Positions 1-11,436 of a stretch of 64,000 bases of DNA are shown one piece after another (the first letter of the stretch is position 1; each line of letters starts with the position of its first letter). The position numbers were made by a program, and so were the translations under genes. The DNA lies in contig OY754472.1 in assembly GCA_963575645.1 (NCBI GenBank), positions 1,116,001 to 1,180,000 on the forward strand. The letters are read 5' to 3'. The notes below the pieces were generated by a model. It ran no database searches, was not told the origin of the DNA, and saw only the letters and a program-made list of their open reading frames with translations. The DNA comes from Xanthostigma xanthostigma (Eukaryota; Arthropoda; Insecta; Raphidioptera; Raphidiidae).

Positions 1-261
1 GGCTGCGGCCTTCACGTCCCAACCACCCCCTGCCATTAATACTTCTTCTTCAAGGCACCCAGCTCGCATTTTAATCGATTTCATTTGCGCGCATGTGAGG
101 CTGTGGCAAAAACTCAACTCATTCTCAACTTTTAATGTGCGTATAGCTCTGGAATTTACATTTCGGGAGCTACATAGCTCTTCTTTCTTTCTACTTAAAA
201 TACCAAGCACTCTTACTATGTGTACACGTTATTCTATTTATTTTAAGCAATTCCATATTTT
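1..261. other. AT-rich DNA with no recognisable gene
   Basis: No coding frame or repeat family was recognised. The last 13 bases (249-261) are the left target-site duplication of the palindromic element that follows. Confidence 0.5.
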
Positions 262-716
262 CAATAAATAAAATTATCGACCAATTTCTCAGACAATATA
301 TTAACAAAAAATATAATTCATACCTACATTACCGTTTCGATCCGGATTTGGATCTTCTTCAGGACAGGTCTAAAAATATAAAAAAATAAATAATATTTAG
401 TTTCTATTTATTTTTAATGAAATTCGTGAAAGATTTTTTTAATATTGAAATATTGAAAAAATAATAACATTATTATTTTTTATTTTATTTTTTCAATATT
501 TCAATATTAAAAAAATCTTTCACGAATTTCATTAAAAATAAATAGAAACTAAATATTAATTATTTTTTTATATTTTTAGATCCGTCCTGAAGAAGATCAA
601 AATCCGGATCGAAACGTTAATGTATTATTTATATTTTTTGTTAATATATCGTCTGAAAAATTGGTCGATAATTTTATTCATTGAAGAGTTCTAATCAGAC
701 GTTAATCAAAGATTTG
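262..716 (-). mobile_element. Palindromic retroelement, family A copy 1 (Penelope-like, tentative)
   Basis: The element is a long near-palindrome centred near 470, with arms of about 200 bp (263-468 and 474-682), plus an asymmetric tail to 716 that ends GATTTG. It is flanked by an exact 13-bp duplication, AATTCCATATTTT, at 249-261 and 717-729. Each arm contains the hammerhead-like motif CTGAAGA, short stem, GAAAC. Minus orientation is chosen because truncated relatives near 37.24 and 55.86 kb keep the end ending CGATAATTTTATTTATT. There is no coding capacity, so it must be mobilised in trans. Palindromic flanks, ribozyme-like motif and a TSD of this size fit Penelope-like elements. A classical foldback DNA transposon is the alternative. 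Confidence 0.7.
587..614 (+). other. Hammerhead-ribozyme-like core in family A
   Basis: CTGAAGA (587-593) matches the CUGANGA core. It is followed by a GATC/GATC stem (595-598 with 607-610) and then GAAA (611-614). The mirror copy on the minus strand at about 335-364 has a better stem, GATCC/GGATC. One extra base lies between CTGAAGA and stem II in both, and no clear stem I/III closure was found, so activity is uncertain. Confidence 0.4.
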
Positions 717-1321
717 AATTCCATATTTTTATGTGTAACCGATTTTAACAATTTTTGACTTATGAAAATACTACCGCTGCACACTGCAGAAGTAAAACTG
801 ATATAATTGTAAAAAAAAAATTCCAATAAAAGTCTGCCATAAACCGGTTTGTTTTGTGACCGCAGATATTAAGCTTATAGATATAGGTAGTGGGTACACT
901 ACCCCCTTATTTTTAAAAGGCGGCCGTGTGCACGAGGGGTAGAAACTAAGCAGTAAGCATCTCACCACCCGATCTGCAGCCCCGTGTACTGTGTCTCCCG
1001 TGCAACCTACTCCCTCGTCGGGATGCCACTCATCAGGGATCGCGGGGAACAGGGAACGCAGTACGACCAACGTAAGAAAATGAAAAGTGAGAGCGCGTTT
1101 TTACGAATTAAGTTCAGACTTACCTTCTTTTCATTTTCATATGTGCACATATGTAAGCTTTTTTGTCGGAACACTAAGACGTACGTCACGTGAGATAGGG
1201 ATGCAGATTGCGCAGGAAGATTCGGTTTTCATGAGGTGTTTTATAAGTACTTTGATAGGATATACCACATATAAAACCCATATATTCTTCGAGAGGGGGA
1301 TAAGAGATTTGTTTAGGGTTT
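717..1321. other. No gene recognised
   Basis: Several overlapping short frames on both strands (60-99 codons) show no recognisable domain. The stretch starts with the right TSD of family A copy 1. It is moderately GC-rich around 915-1060 but has no repeat that I could match elsewhere in the window. Confidence 0.4.
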
Positions 1322-2062
1322 ATCAAGCTAAAATAAAAAAAAATCCAGCCAATTGGGCGACGGGACCATTCCAACTCCAATAATAATAATAATAATAATG
1401 CGTTTAACGTCCGTTTCTCGACTTTATGTTATAACAGACGCCATTCGCACCATTACTATTTTTTTTCTACCACACTTACCGTTATTTTCTGCATTTTTTA
1501 AACTTCAACTTAATTAATAGCAATGGGCGAATGAAGGAATTTTTAGGAAATTTAGGATAAGGGAGACAAACTTTGAGCATGGGAGTTTGACAGGTAATCG
1601 GCTATCGCCTTGAATAAGGAAACATCTCGATATTTATCTGGAATTATGGAGGGAAACCATGGAAAACCTCAACAAGATGGCCGGTACAGGAATTACTGTT
1701 TCTCGGCGAGAGGCAGTAGGAAAAAGTCATAGGCACATTTGCTTCCGCCGGGATTCGAACCCGATACCTCCCGAATGCGAGTCTAGTGCTCTCAGCGCTA
1801 TGCCACTCCCAAAATGTTGACATTTGATATAGTATAATGAAGAAAATAATATTTCTTATATCGCGTGAGGTAACGCGGGTAATGGCTAGTATTCACTATT
1901 ATATTTTCTATCCGTTGCTAATTGATCAAAGCATGCTTATCTACTATAGTTTATTTCTGACAGATCTACAAAACAAAAGAACAGCTGATTTTTTTTCTTT
2001 ACAAAATATTTTCGAAACTATAAAGTTTAGAAAAAAAAATTTTTAACAAAACTTTCTTGAAA
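1322..2062. repeat. Unclassified interspersed repeat P, split by a SINE
   Basis: Bases 1322-1380 and 1826-2062 match, in the same order, about 31155-31465. The two halves share CCAGCCAATTGGGCGA, AATGGCTAGTATTCA and GAACAGCTGATTTTTTTT. The middle is an (AAT)n run (about 1381-1399) followed by a minus-strand SINE. The simplest reading is one P copy interrupted by the SINE. No coding function is seen. Confidence 0.6.
1441..1812 (-). mobile_element. tRNA-derived SINE copy 1
   Basis: On the minus strand this starts with a tRNA-like head containing a pol III B box, GGTTCGAATCC, preceded by ACTAGACTCGCATTCGGGAG. A central part (CTGCCTCTCGCCGAGAAAC) and a long 3' domain follow, shared with copies near 16.7, 23.9 and 24.3 kb. 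The A-box region is weak. It has no coding capacity and would depend on a LINE. Length is about 370 bp. Confidence 0.8.
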
Positions 2063-2106
2063 AAATAAATAGAATTTCGGACCGGCCTACGAAAGACCCG
2101 AAATTT

Positions 2107-2144
2107 CCTGAAGCCAGACCTGATGCTCTACCGACTGAGCTCTT
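2107..2144 (-). pseudogene. tRNA-like 5' half (A-box region) fragment
   Basis: On the minus strand GAGCTCAGTCGGTAGAGCAT matches the D-arm and A-box consensus of a eukaryotic tRNA. No matching acceptor, anticodon arm or B box follows, so this is a tRNA-derived fragment and not a gene. Confidence 0.4.
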
Positions 2145-2659
2145 TTTTTGAGATGGTCAGCTAACTGTAGAGTCGAAACCACGCCCTTGCTTCTTCTACT
2201 TTAAATATTTTGTAACAAATTTAGTTATATAAAGCACGTGCGAAATTCCGGCAGATGTATAAATGCTTAGAGTTTTTCTCATAAATTGCAGAAAGACATT
2301 ATATTGATAAGATTATGAGCACCTCTAAGTACATAGGCAATAATTTATGCGTGAGCAAGTTGAATCATTAAAACGGGACCATAAATGCTGAAGGAGTCGT
2401 GTACCGATGCGCTACCTATCGCGTCTTATATAAACTGAACATTTTACAGAACAATAATTATCATAATAAATTAAAAGAAAAAGGAATCTCATCCGTTTTT
2501 ATTTCACAGTTGCTTATCATTCCAGTTCATATATTTCAATGGAGAACATTCTGTGTTGATGACGGCTATGTATAAGTTGGAGTATACTGTTTTATAGCAG
2601 GCGTGGACAAACTAAACACCGCGTCCCAGGTTAGACGCCAAAATAAAATAATATTTAAA

Positions 2660-3690
2660 ACAATTATTATTATTTAATTCAACATATTTATTAACGTAAG
2701 TTTGTAATATGAATATTATTTAATTCAACATATTTATTAACGTAAGTTTGTAACATAAATATTATTTTATTCAACATATTTATTAACGTAAGTTTGTAAC
2801 ATGAATATTATTTAATTCAACATATTTATTAACGTAAGCTTGTAACATGAATATTATTTAATTCTACATATTTATTAACGCAAGTTTTTAACATGAATAT
2901 TATTTAATTCAACATATTTATTAACGCAAGTTTTTAACATGAATATTATTTAATTCAACATATTTATTAACGTAAGTTTGTAACATGAATATTATTTAAT
3001 TCAACATATTTATTAACGTAAGTTTGTAATATGAATATTATTTAATTCAACATATTTATTAACGTAAGTTTGTAACATGAATATTATTTAATTCAACATA
3101 TTTATTAACGCAAGTTTGTAACATGAATATTATTTAATTCAACATATTTATTAACGTAAGTTTGTAATATGAATATTATTTAATTCAACATATTTATTAA
3201 CGTAAGTTTGTAACATGAATATTATTTAATTCAACATATTTATTAACGTAAGTTTGTAACATGAATATTATTTAATTCAACATATTTATTAACGTAAGTT
3301 TGTAACATGAATATTATTTAATTCAACATATTTATTAACGTAAGTTTGTAATATGAATATTATTTAATTCAACATATTTATTAACGTAAGTTTGTAACAT
3401 GAATATTATTTAATTCAACATATTTATTAACGTAAGTTTGTAATATGAATATTATTTAATTCAACATATTTATTAACGTAAGTTTGTAACATGAATATTA
3501 TTTAATTCAACATATTTATTAACGCAAGTTTTTAACATGAATATTATTTAATTCAACATATTTATTAACGTAAGTTTGTAATATGAATATTATTTAATTC
3601 AACATATTTATTAACGTAAGTTTGTAACATGAATATTATTTAATTCAACATATTTATTAACGTAAGTTTGTAACATGAATATTAGGTATT
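2660..3690. repeat. 46-bp minisatellite, about 22 copies
   Basis: The unit contains ATTATTTAATTCAACATATT followed by TATTAACGTAAGTTTGTAAC and recurs every 46 bases: the TTTG of the first unit is at 2701 and that of the last at 3667, exactly 21 periods. Variation is limited to a few positions (taac/taat, cgtaag/cgcaag, tttg/tttt), so the array is young or homogenised. The last unit decays into ATTAGGTATTTAATTCAACA. Confidence 0.95.
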
Positions 3691-3953
3691 TAATTCAACA
3701 CATTTATTAATTTGTTTTTTTAACATGAACACTACTTCCTATAGTTCATACGCTCTGCTGCCATCTTGTGTCTGTTTCTCTACATGACCACCAAGGTACA
3801 CCAGTGGCGGCGTGTCTTTTTAAGACGTGGTGTTACATATTAGCATTAAAGATGGCTTTTTTTGACGGCTTCATGAAATTCCGGTTGTTTGTTTCCATGG
3901 CATTTTTCCCTCTTATGGCCATATACTTAAGTAGTTATTTATTTGGTTCATTT

Positions 3954-4417
3954 ATTCTTCAGGTAACTATTCCTCCGAATAAATAGCGATAATTCAATTC
4001 CCCAATCATAATGTTTAGTGCAAATATAAATCTATTCTGTCGTACTTCCTGATAAAATAATAATGGCCGCCAAATGGATCATAATACCTAACCTATAAAC
4101 GTGGAGTATTATAGCTACACTTTGCTCTTGTGAATATATTTATGTGTTGTTTATTAACCTTTTGTGAAGTGTGTCACAAAAGGTTAATAAACAACACATA
4201 AATATATTTACAAGAGCAAAGTGTAGCTATAATACTCCACGTTTATATAGGTTAGGTATTATGATCTATGTGGCAGCCATTATTATTTTATCAGGCGAAT
4301 AAATATTTATACCCTCGAAGGAAGACAGAATAATTTATACCTGCCGTAAACATAACCATGTTTGGTGAATAGAATTATCGATATTTATTCGGAGGAATAG
4401 CTACCTGAAGAACAAAA
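3954..4417. mobile_element. Foldback element L copy 1 (large palindrome)
   Basis: Two arms of about 215-240 bp are centred at 4170/4171. The outer ends read TTCTTCAGGTAACTATTCC and the near reverse complement GGAATAGCTACCTGAAGAAC. The inner ends read TTTGTGA and TCACAAA around a 6-base loop. Half copies lie at 39452-39720 and 19539-19618, so this is a dispersed family. There is no open frame of note and no TSD I can define. Confidence 0.8.
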
Positions 4418-5155
4418 CTAATAATTCCAACACTAGCACTGGCAATAGCCAAGTAGGGTTGGAAAATTCCAAATCGATTTTTTGTATATGATTTTTCTTT
4501 CTTTTTTACGTGGAATAAATTATTATTATTATTACTTATGTTCGGTGAATATGAACATTAGTCTTTTTTTTGCAGCGTCAAGCCACGCGGCATTTCGCCC
4601 CGAGCAAACAAGTCTTCCACCTGAATATTATCTATTATTTACATACATCGACATTATCCAGGGAAAAGTAGGTAGGTACATTGTATATACGGCGTGTGTT
4701 GTATGCACTACGCGATAAGTACAAGCAAGCCAGAAAGCCCGCGGACACTGTGTATAGAGAAGTCCGCAGAAAACCTTTTCTTTGTTTTGCTTTGCTTGCG
4801 TCATTAAGGGTTGAAGGCAGGGTGGATGTGGGGGTGGTGAGAGGTATTTCTTAGTTACTGTAAGGGCGTGGTTCCATCATACATATACATATATCTGCAT
4901 GCATAGAAACATTTATAAAACAGAGTCTCTCAACATTTTGTATGTATTTTTAAAGTGTCATTTTAATTAATACTGAAATAGTCGCTTGAAGACCGCTGGT
5001 TTTTTACCTGGCTACACAAGTGGGACATTACTCTACATGAAAAACGCGTTTTGAAATAGCTTTAAGCTTTTCAAAATTGAGTAAAACGTCTTAAGAAACA
5101 TTTAAAAGAAAACCGTGTTGTGGTCGACCAAACTACAAACACAAATCTCTAAATA
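4418..5155. other. No gene recognised
   Basis: Contains a short (ATT)n run near 4520 and chance frames only. The phrase TGTTCGGTGAATATG near 4540 recurs near 39965, again beside element L, so it may be an L-associated flank. Confidence 0.4.
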
Positions 5156-5510
5156 CAGTGTAAACTCCATTTAACGTCGCTCGATATAACGAAAAACTCC
5201 TTAAAACGTCGAAATTACTCAATTCTAGTTGGTTTACCTTGTTGCTTATACAATGATACACTCTAAATAACGACACACCCACTCTAAATAACGACTACAA
5301 TACTTCATCTTGAAGCAATAAACAGTACTTGTTTGTTATTTTGTTGCTTTGTTGTCGACATCATGCGTACCGAACGATTCTAAGAAATTCGTTCTTTTGT
5401 TTGTTAATACTATCTCAGCTGTTTGTTGGTCGCGAACAGCTGTCATTCGTGTTTCTACGTTTAACCTCAAACCTGCTTACTTGGAATTTATCTGTGTTTT
5501 TATGTAATTA
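5156..5510 (+). mobile_element. Pogo-like TIR element end, family G
   Basis: The sequence starts TA|CAGTGTAAACTCC (TA at 5154-5155) and continues with CTCGATATAACG and CTCTAAATAACGAC phrases. CAGTG termini with repeated ATAACG phrases next to TA are typical of pogo/Tigger-type Tc1-mariner elements. Part of it (about 5260-5430) recurs reversed at 32745-32945. No transposase and no right TIR are visible, so it is a non-autonomous or truncated copy. Confidence 0.5.
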
Positions 5511-5672
5511 ATAAATAAATGTATTTAATAAGCGTACTAACGACCGAGGTATGAAAAAAATAGTATACACCACACAGGGCGAAAGTTTGATATTCTTGCA
5601 CTGCGCGTCATGATACCCTCGCCTCGGGTATCATGGCGCGCAGTGCAAGCATATATAACTTTTGGTGCAATT
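5505..5672. repeat. Palindromic repeat D copy 1
   Basis: A GC-rich near-palindrome (about 5571-5664) has arms CTTGCACTGCGCG and CGCGCAGTGCAAG around GATACCCTCGCCTCGGGTATC. It is joined to CGACCGAGGTATGAA on the left. The same module occurs at 12966-13060, near 40666 and at 59655-59712. The family is unclassified. Confidence 0.6.
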
Positions 5673-6044
5673 GAACTTCAGTGCATATTTTTACGTGCGC
5701 ACTAGTTTTTGAGTCACTGAAGCAGTGCACAAGCATAAATACACACTGTATATGAAGGCACCTTAGTTAAATATTATATATATGTTATACAGAGCTATAG
5801 AGCCTCCTATATAGCTCCATAGCTCACAGCATAGCTCTGTCTACACTGTCAACTTTTCTAACGGAACGATTCTTTTTTTTTTAGCAGGCTGACATGTAAA
5901 ACTTATAATTAGCTTTCATTGTTTCACGTCTTTGTTTTTAACGTCGAATCGTTGTTTTTAAAAACTGATATTTCTACCTGACGTTTCGTCTACAACTGCG
6001 GGGGGCAGCGGGCAAAGTCTCCTCCTTGGCGGCTCACAGCCAAG
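5673..6044. other. No gene recognised
   Basis: AT-rich sequence with repeated ATAGCTC phrases near 5785-5840. No family was recognised. Confidence 0.3.
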
Positions 6045-6160
6045 TGTGTCGACGACTGATGTTCTCTCTTCTTTTATATGCTTAGCGTGCTAGTGTTCTC
6101 TGCTCGGTCGTAGTTCGTTCTTGCGTGATTGGTCGTTCCGCTCAGTTGTTTTGTTTTACA
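6045..6160 (-). pseudogene. Retroelement-like fragment Y copy 1
   Basis: On the minus strand the frame reads NYDRAEN...TLSI and then stops. Closely related DNA at about 21800-21905 and 32370-32480 reads NYDREENTLSIKEERTPAIN and a variant. A segment with GACGAAACGTCAGGTAG (about 5975-5995) lies downstream. The peptide is reminiscent of the basic C-terminal end of Penelope-type GIY-YIG proteins, but the match is too short to be sure. Confidence 0.4.
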
Positions 6161-6164
6161 CCAC

Positions 6165-6735
6165 ACGACTGAAGTAAAACTTCTTCCTGCCATAATTATT
6201 TTAAATATATTTATTAAGAATAATGCGTAAATACCTGAAATTTGCTCATATGTCAAATTCATAAACGAACAATAATATGCAGTCCGTTCGTCTCAAACTT
6301 CAAAGTTTATCTAACACAATATAACCTCACTCTGTAGCACATATCTACAAAGACGAAATGTTTAAAATATAATTTTTGATTAATTAATAGGCAAAATATG
6401 TATAGGTATATATTTATTAGCATAATTTGTAATACATTTAAAAGGATTTATTAACTAACCTACATTATTTCCCGTTACAAAATGCAGCAAAATTTGATGA
6501 AATGTATTTTTGATACAAAAAAAAAACAATTGTTTTCATTTTAAACGTCAAACAGCTGTATTAATGCTCCGTCTTTGTCGCACTCACTAACTTATATCTC
6601 CCTCTCAACTACCGTTCCCCTCGATCGATCACGCACCGTTCGCCTCGTCCGATGATGCACTTCCGTAAACGATTTCGTCAGGCATTTACCAGCTTACTCC
6701 CCAAGTCAAGCGTGCTTAAAGAAGTTTTACTTCAA
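6165..6735. mobile_element. Inverted-terminal repeat element V (6.2-6.7 kb)
   Basis: The ends are inverted: TGAAGTAAAACTTCTT near 6171 and AAGAAGTTTTACTTCA near 6720. The interior has no frame of note. Similar AAGTTTTCACTTC ends occur near 13360, 13580, 63450 and 63790. The class is unknown. Confidence 0.5.
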
Positions 6736-7564
6736 AAATCTGTTAATTTGAGAAGATATTATTTACCGGTGTAAACGAAGCCAATGTGTAATTCCGACTT
6801 CACAATTTAAAAGTGTAGACAGTCGGTGAAAAAAGTAGATTTGCTCGTCTTCATCGTTCATATGCTCTCAGAGCTCCAACCCCAACCCCAAACCTCCCCG
6901 TTCGCGAGGCACACACACACAGTCATGCATCCGTATAGACTTCATATATGTACAAAGTGCAGCAGTATTTTATATTTTCACCAGACGGCACCGAGAAAAG
7001 CATTTTCCAATAAAATTACTGGCCGACCCAAGATGGAAATTAATTTTTATCTGCATATATCTGAGAGAAGGAAAACCGCGACTGCAATGTCGTACATCTT
7101 CGTTTAGCTTCATATTTACGATTATCTAGTCGTCTCCCTCTAACACATACACGTCATAATATATAGTTCTAACCACCGTCACGAGTCGACCGATCTTACC
7201 TTACACTACGTTAAAATAAACCGCACTATTGTTACATGCGCTCGTTTTTTTTTGCTTGCAATTGGTACACATTTTTACAAGCTTTTGTTTAGTTTCACCC
7301 GTAATTAACTATATGAATCATTGCCTATCTACTCAATGTGCGGTGAGTGAACGCAACGAAGCGTATCGAAAATATATCAGCGTCTCTTTCTTCGATGTAA
7401 TTCTCTGATTTCTCCGATGATAGGATTGGTTGATGTACTTGCATTCAATCTGAATAAAGTATCTCTGTTTCAAAAACTTTCTCTTTTCTATGAAGTTAAC
7501 ATGGGCGTACCCAGCTTTTGGCCCAGGAGGGGGCAAATTAGAAATTTTTTAAGACGGGTCCGGT
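6736..7564. other. No gene recognised
   Basis: Low-similarity sequence with short frames (67-104 codons) that lack recognisable domains. No splice-like chain of exons could be assembled. Confidence 0.3.
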
Positions 7565-7982
7565 TACTAAAATTGTCATATAAAGGCGCAAGTAGCAAAA
7601 GCGTTGAGCTAAGCCGTCAGATGGCATCATGCAGCATTGCTGTGACGTTGTTCAGCGTTGCTCGCTGTTTTTTAAAATTAAAGCCGTCAGATGGCAGTAT
7701 GCAGTATTGTGTCTGTTGTATTACAATATGAAGGTCAGATGACAAATCAAAGTGTTGACGTTGTTTCAAAATTAAAGCCGTCAGATGGCAGACGTTGTTC
7801 AGCGTTGCTGTATTTTAATTAATTTACAAAAACAAAAGCAATAATAAATTTTTTAATTGTCGATGTCAGTAGAGCAAGCAATTATCTGTAAAATGATATA
7901 TAATTTATGTGGAGTAATTGTGAGGTTTTTTTTCTAAAAAGAGAGGCAAACATCTTAAACCTTAGCGTATTAATATATATGA
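7565..7982 (-). mobile_element. Non-autonomous Helitron E copy 1, 3' truncated
   Basis: The 5' Helitron end is kept on the minus strand: A|TCATATATATTAATACGC. The interior carries the family hallmarks CCGTCAGATGGCA and GCAAGCAATTATCTG. The hairpin-CTAG 3' terminus is missing. Confidence 0.8.
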
Positions 7983-8523
7983 TAAAAGCTTGTTTAAAAA
8001 AAAAATCGTTTATTTATTGAAGTTATACTTCTCAACGGATGCCAGTTAATGAGTGAGTTGTTACATAAGTTTTATGTTTAACATGAATGCATAAATATTA
8101 CTTCCATCTCAACCCCTCTTCGTCTGAACTTTGATATATAAAAATTCTGAATTTTAATTAAGACATATTATACATATATGAAATCGCGCAGCCGTGTGTT
8201 AGTGCCTATTTAGAATAAGAATATGCACAATTGTGGGATAAAATATAGAAGCTGAACGTAACGAGAGATATTGACTTCATTGGAATTCCGGAATATAAAG
8301 AAATATTTATCGACTTGTTTTAAAAATATGCGAATTATCTTTAATGAGACGCTTTCCAGTATTCGTTTATTTGTTCATCAAAAGCGGATTTTTATAAAAA
8401 TGTTGAAATATTGCACATTCCGTATACCTCAAAAGGAAAATATAGGATTACTTTGTTGTCCGTCTGTCTGATCAAAACCGTTGACCTACAATCATGAAAT
8501 TTGGCAAGAAGCAATGTCTTATA
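7983..8523. other. No gene recognised
   Basis: AT-rich. CGTCTGTCTGATCAAAACC with ATCATGAAATTTGG near 8460-8503 is a phrase common in arthropod mobile-element DNA. Bases 8512-8523 are the left TSD of the next element. Confidence 0.35.
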
Positions 8524-8667
8524 TGATAAAATTATCGGGATACAAGGCTAAATATAAAAACAGTTTTTATTCACTAGAACATTATTTTATTAGTCAACGT
8601 TTCGGCAGAAATTTTTGCGTTCTTCAGGACCTTAAAAATTTCTAGTAAAAAGTAACAAAATTAAAAA
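8524..8667 (-). mobile_element. Hammerhead-like element, family C copy 1
   Basis: A 144-bp insertion is flanked by a 12-bp duplication, CAATGTCTTATA (8512-8523 and 8668-8679). On the minus strand it contains CTGAAGA, a weak stem, then TGCCGAAACGTTGAC (about 8598-8630). A palindromic copy lies at 20946-21188. The TSD length and ribozyme-like core match families A and B. Confidence 0.65.
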
Positions 8668-8889
8668 CAATGTCTTATAGCACAAGTAAAGGAAAAAATC
8701 CTAAAATGTAGTTGCATTACTAAAAAAAAAATAATTTTTAAACCGCAACAACATGCTCCGCATGTACACAGTAATAGTCCGCTAACGGTGCGTTTATACA
8801 GTACACAGTAACAGTCCGTTAACGGTGCGTTTATACAGCACATATATATGATAACTCTCACATACAACCCGGTACGACAACTAGGCATC

Positions 8890-9105
8890 AGATATTATTG
8901 CAATTACATGCTTATAGTTGGCAAACTGACCGCGACGTTTGTGGATGCACGGGGAAAACAGTTTTCCAACGACTAAGCGGGAAAAATCTTCGAGACTCGA
9001 ATCCCGTGATGTACGAACTATTTACATAGCTACAAGTTTGTACGGAACAGTCGATGCGCGAGTCCGACTCGCACTTGACCGGTTTCTGTAAAATATACGT
9101 ATAAT
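8890..9105 (+). repeat. Interspersed repeat typical of Lepidoptera, copy 1
   Basis: Contains CAGTTTTCCAACG, GTACGGAACAGTCGATGCGC and CGACTCGCACTTGACCGG. A second copy is at 22430-22630, and both are followed by the same pogo-like element end, so the two modules were duplicated together. The class is uncertain. Confidence 0.6.
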
Positions 9106-9110
9106 ACAAC

Positions 9111-9325
9111 TACAGTCGAACCTGAGTGAGTGAGAACTGGGTAAGCGAGAAAACTCTCGAAGTGAGAGTAATTGTCAGGTACCGTCTTTGCAACACTATA
9201 AAACCTCTATAAGTGAGAAACAGAAACCTCTATTAAGAGAAAGACGTTTTTCACTCATGGATCTCTATATAACTGAGACTACTACTTGCCTGTACCTCTA
9301 TAAGCGATAGTCGAACGTATTAATA
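9111..9325 (+). mobile_element. Pogo-like TIR element F copy 1 (left part)
   Basis: Starts TA|CAGTCGAACCTGAGTGAG and contains many short CTCTATAAGTGAGAAAC-like subrepeats. At 9305-9320 it reads CGAACGTATTAATAG, which is the uninterrupted site of the LTR insertion at 25300. Its right part is cut by element H. Confidence 0.6.
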
Positions 9326-9327
9326 GT

Positions 9328-9946
9328 TTTTGACGTGATAACGTCTTATAAATTGATGAATCACCAATCTTATAAATTGATAAAACACCGGCTGCATGCA
9401 CGAAAAAGTGTAACGTTCCTAACGTAACGTTCCTAACGTTCGTAACGCGTAACGTTCCGCCTGACCCTGTGCGTGCTTTTCTCGAAAACGGCCCTAACGA
9501 TTTGGATGAAATTTACTGAAAAGGGATTTTGGGGGGCAAAAAATCGTTTTAGCTAGGTCTCATCTCTCGAAAAAATCGTTTTCTTACAAATTTTATCATT
9601 ATAAAAATCAATTTTTTGACGTATGAAAATACTTAAATATTGTAAGTAGGTTTTGGAATTTTATATAAACAGTGAAACAATTGTTTTATAAATAGTATGA
9701 CAGTTAGTCTTTGAGACTTAAATAAATACGAAAGAAAGAAAGTTAATAAAAAAAATTATTTTTATAGGTGGTGAGTAATTTAATAAATAAAATTAACCTA
9801 AATTTGAAGCGAAAGATGCAATATCATAGATTCGAATTATTATAATTATTATATGTAGAATTTAGGTTATGTATTACGGAATACGTTATCACGTAAAACT
9901 ATCGTCCGTAAACCGACTTTACAGACAACCAATTTTTTTTGAATAC
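9328..9946 (+). mobile_element. Element H copy 1, with inserted DNA
   Basis: Left end TGACGTGATAACGTC (9332) and right end CGTAAACCGACTTTACAGAC (about 9910-9930) define a family also seen at 10884, 36788 and 40762. About 380 bp (9475-9855) between the two parts is absent from other copies. No protein is encoded and the class is unknown. Confidence 0.6.
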
Positions 9947-10087
9947 TCGACGGTTGTTGATAAGATTTATGGACTAGAAAAATATACACAGAATGTAAAA
10001 ACAGAAACGTCTACGGATACAGGAAACACGAATTTACTGCACAGACCCGAACTGCGCCTTTCTTAATAGTTTATCATCCAGTTGAAG

Positions 10088-10519
10088 TAGGGATGTTGAA
10101 AAAGTATCGATATATCGATATTTTTAATATATTAATTGGATCCGATATATCAACACAAAATATCCAATATCGAAAATTGTATCAAAAACGATATATTTTT
10201 TTTATTTATGTAACTAATGTCACTAGAATCCAAAACCGTAATTATTATATTGCCTAATAAAAAGAAATACTGGTAAAAATACCCTCATTTTTATTGTGAT
10301 TTTTGTACATTAAAATAATGTACATTTTGTATAAAAATTTCTATTGATAATATTAAGCCTAAATACACTATTATTTTAAAAACTCAAAATCTTTTGAAAA
10401 TTTGACCGATATATCGATATTTTTTCCTCGATATATCGACGTCGAATGGGATATTTTAATAAATATCAAATATCGATACAACGATATATCGATATTTTTT
10501 TTCACTTCCAACATCCCTA
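10088..10519. mobile_element. hAT-type MITE (432 bp)
   Basis: Termini TAGGGATGTTG and CAACATCCCTA are inverted. The flanks AGTTGAAG (10080-10087) and AGTTGAAA (10520-10527) give an 8-bp duplication with one mismatch, as expected for hAT transposons. The subterminal regions are rich in ATATCGATA repeats. There is no transposase. Confidence 0.8.
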
Positions 10520-10527
10520 AGTTGAAA

Positions 10528-10883
10528 ACGGGTAGTGGTACACCTTGGCCTCTCCTAATTTTAATACTACTCTAAGCACGTGTAAGTAATTCAGCAAGTG
10601 AAAATAATGAATCAAGTATTTCCAGTCAGATTTGTTTACAGATAGCGGATTCTATTACATGTGATGTCAATATTTCATGATAAAACTTTAACTACCCAAT
10701 GTCTCTATGTGAATGTGATTTAAGTAAATACATATTATACGCTTGGTTGTGTATGTGTGCGCGTTTGCTTGATAAAACAAGCTTACTTCAGAACAGACGT
10801 CCGTCATACGCGGTACTCCTTGATGCCCTAAGCATTTCTTGCCTATAGATCCTCCTCATCACTTACAGCAGTCTAAAAAAAAA
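10528..10883. other. No gene recognised
   Basis: No repeat match within the window and no coding signal. Confidence 0.3.
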
Positions 10884-11124
10884 ATTGGTTGTCTGTAAAG
10901 TCGGTTTACGGACGATAGTTTTACGTGATAACGTATTCCGCTCGAATATCATATTTAATAATACATAACCTAAATTTTAGTAGCTGTCAAACTTGGGCCG
11001 ATCGTGCTTCTCTATCGCTTATACTGCGCTCTCGCTTGCACGCACATGGCCAAGCGGAACGTTACGGCGTTTTTTCTTGCGTGCAGCTGGTGTTCCATCA
11101 ATTTATAAGACGTTATCACGTCAA
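10884..11124 (-). mobile_element. Element H copy 2
   Basis: Reads AATTGGTTGTCTGTAAAGTC at the left and ACGTTATCACGTCAAAA at the right, the reverse of the copies at 36788 and 40762. The core holds GGGCCGATCGTGC and GCAAGAAAAAACGCC-like sequence. Confidence 0.7.
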
Positions 11125-11436
11125 AAAATTCTAATATTGTCATGTCATGTTAAGTTAAAACTATAGTTAATAATAATAAAGTTTATTGTAATTCCCACAT
11201 AATTATTGTACATGTTAATAGTCGAAGAATTCTTTTGTGTTGTAGAAACAATTTTCTAACAACAATTTCTTTCCATTTCTTTTAAAATGTCTTGTTTCTA
11301 AAATTCTTGTTTCGAGTGGCAATTAATTAAAAAAATTTATACCATACAATTGAACGGGATTTTCTAAAAAGAAAAACGACTCATTGAAGAGTCTGTCAGT
11401 TTACCGAGCCAATTCCAGTTTCAAGAAAGTATAATA

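Noticed and set aside
2660..3690. CRISPR array
   Set aside because: The 46-bp units are contiguous with no unique spacers; it is a minisatellite in eukaryotic DNA.
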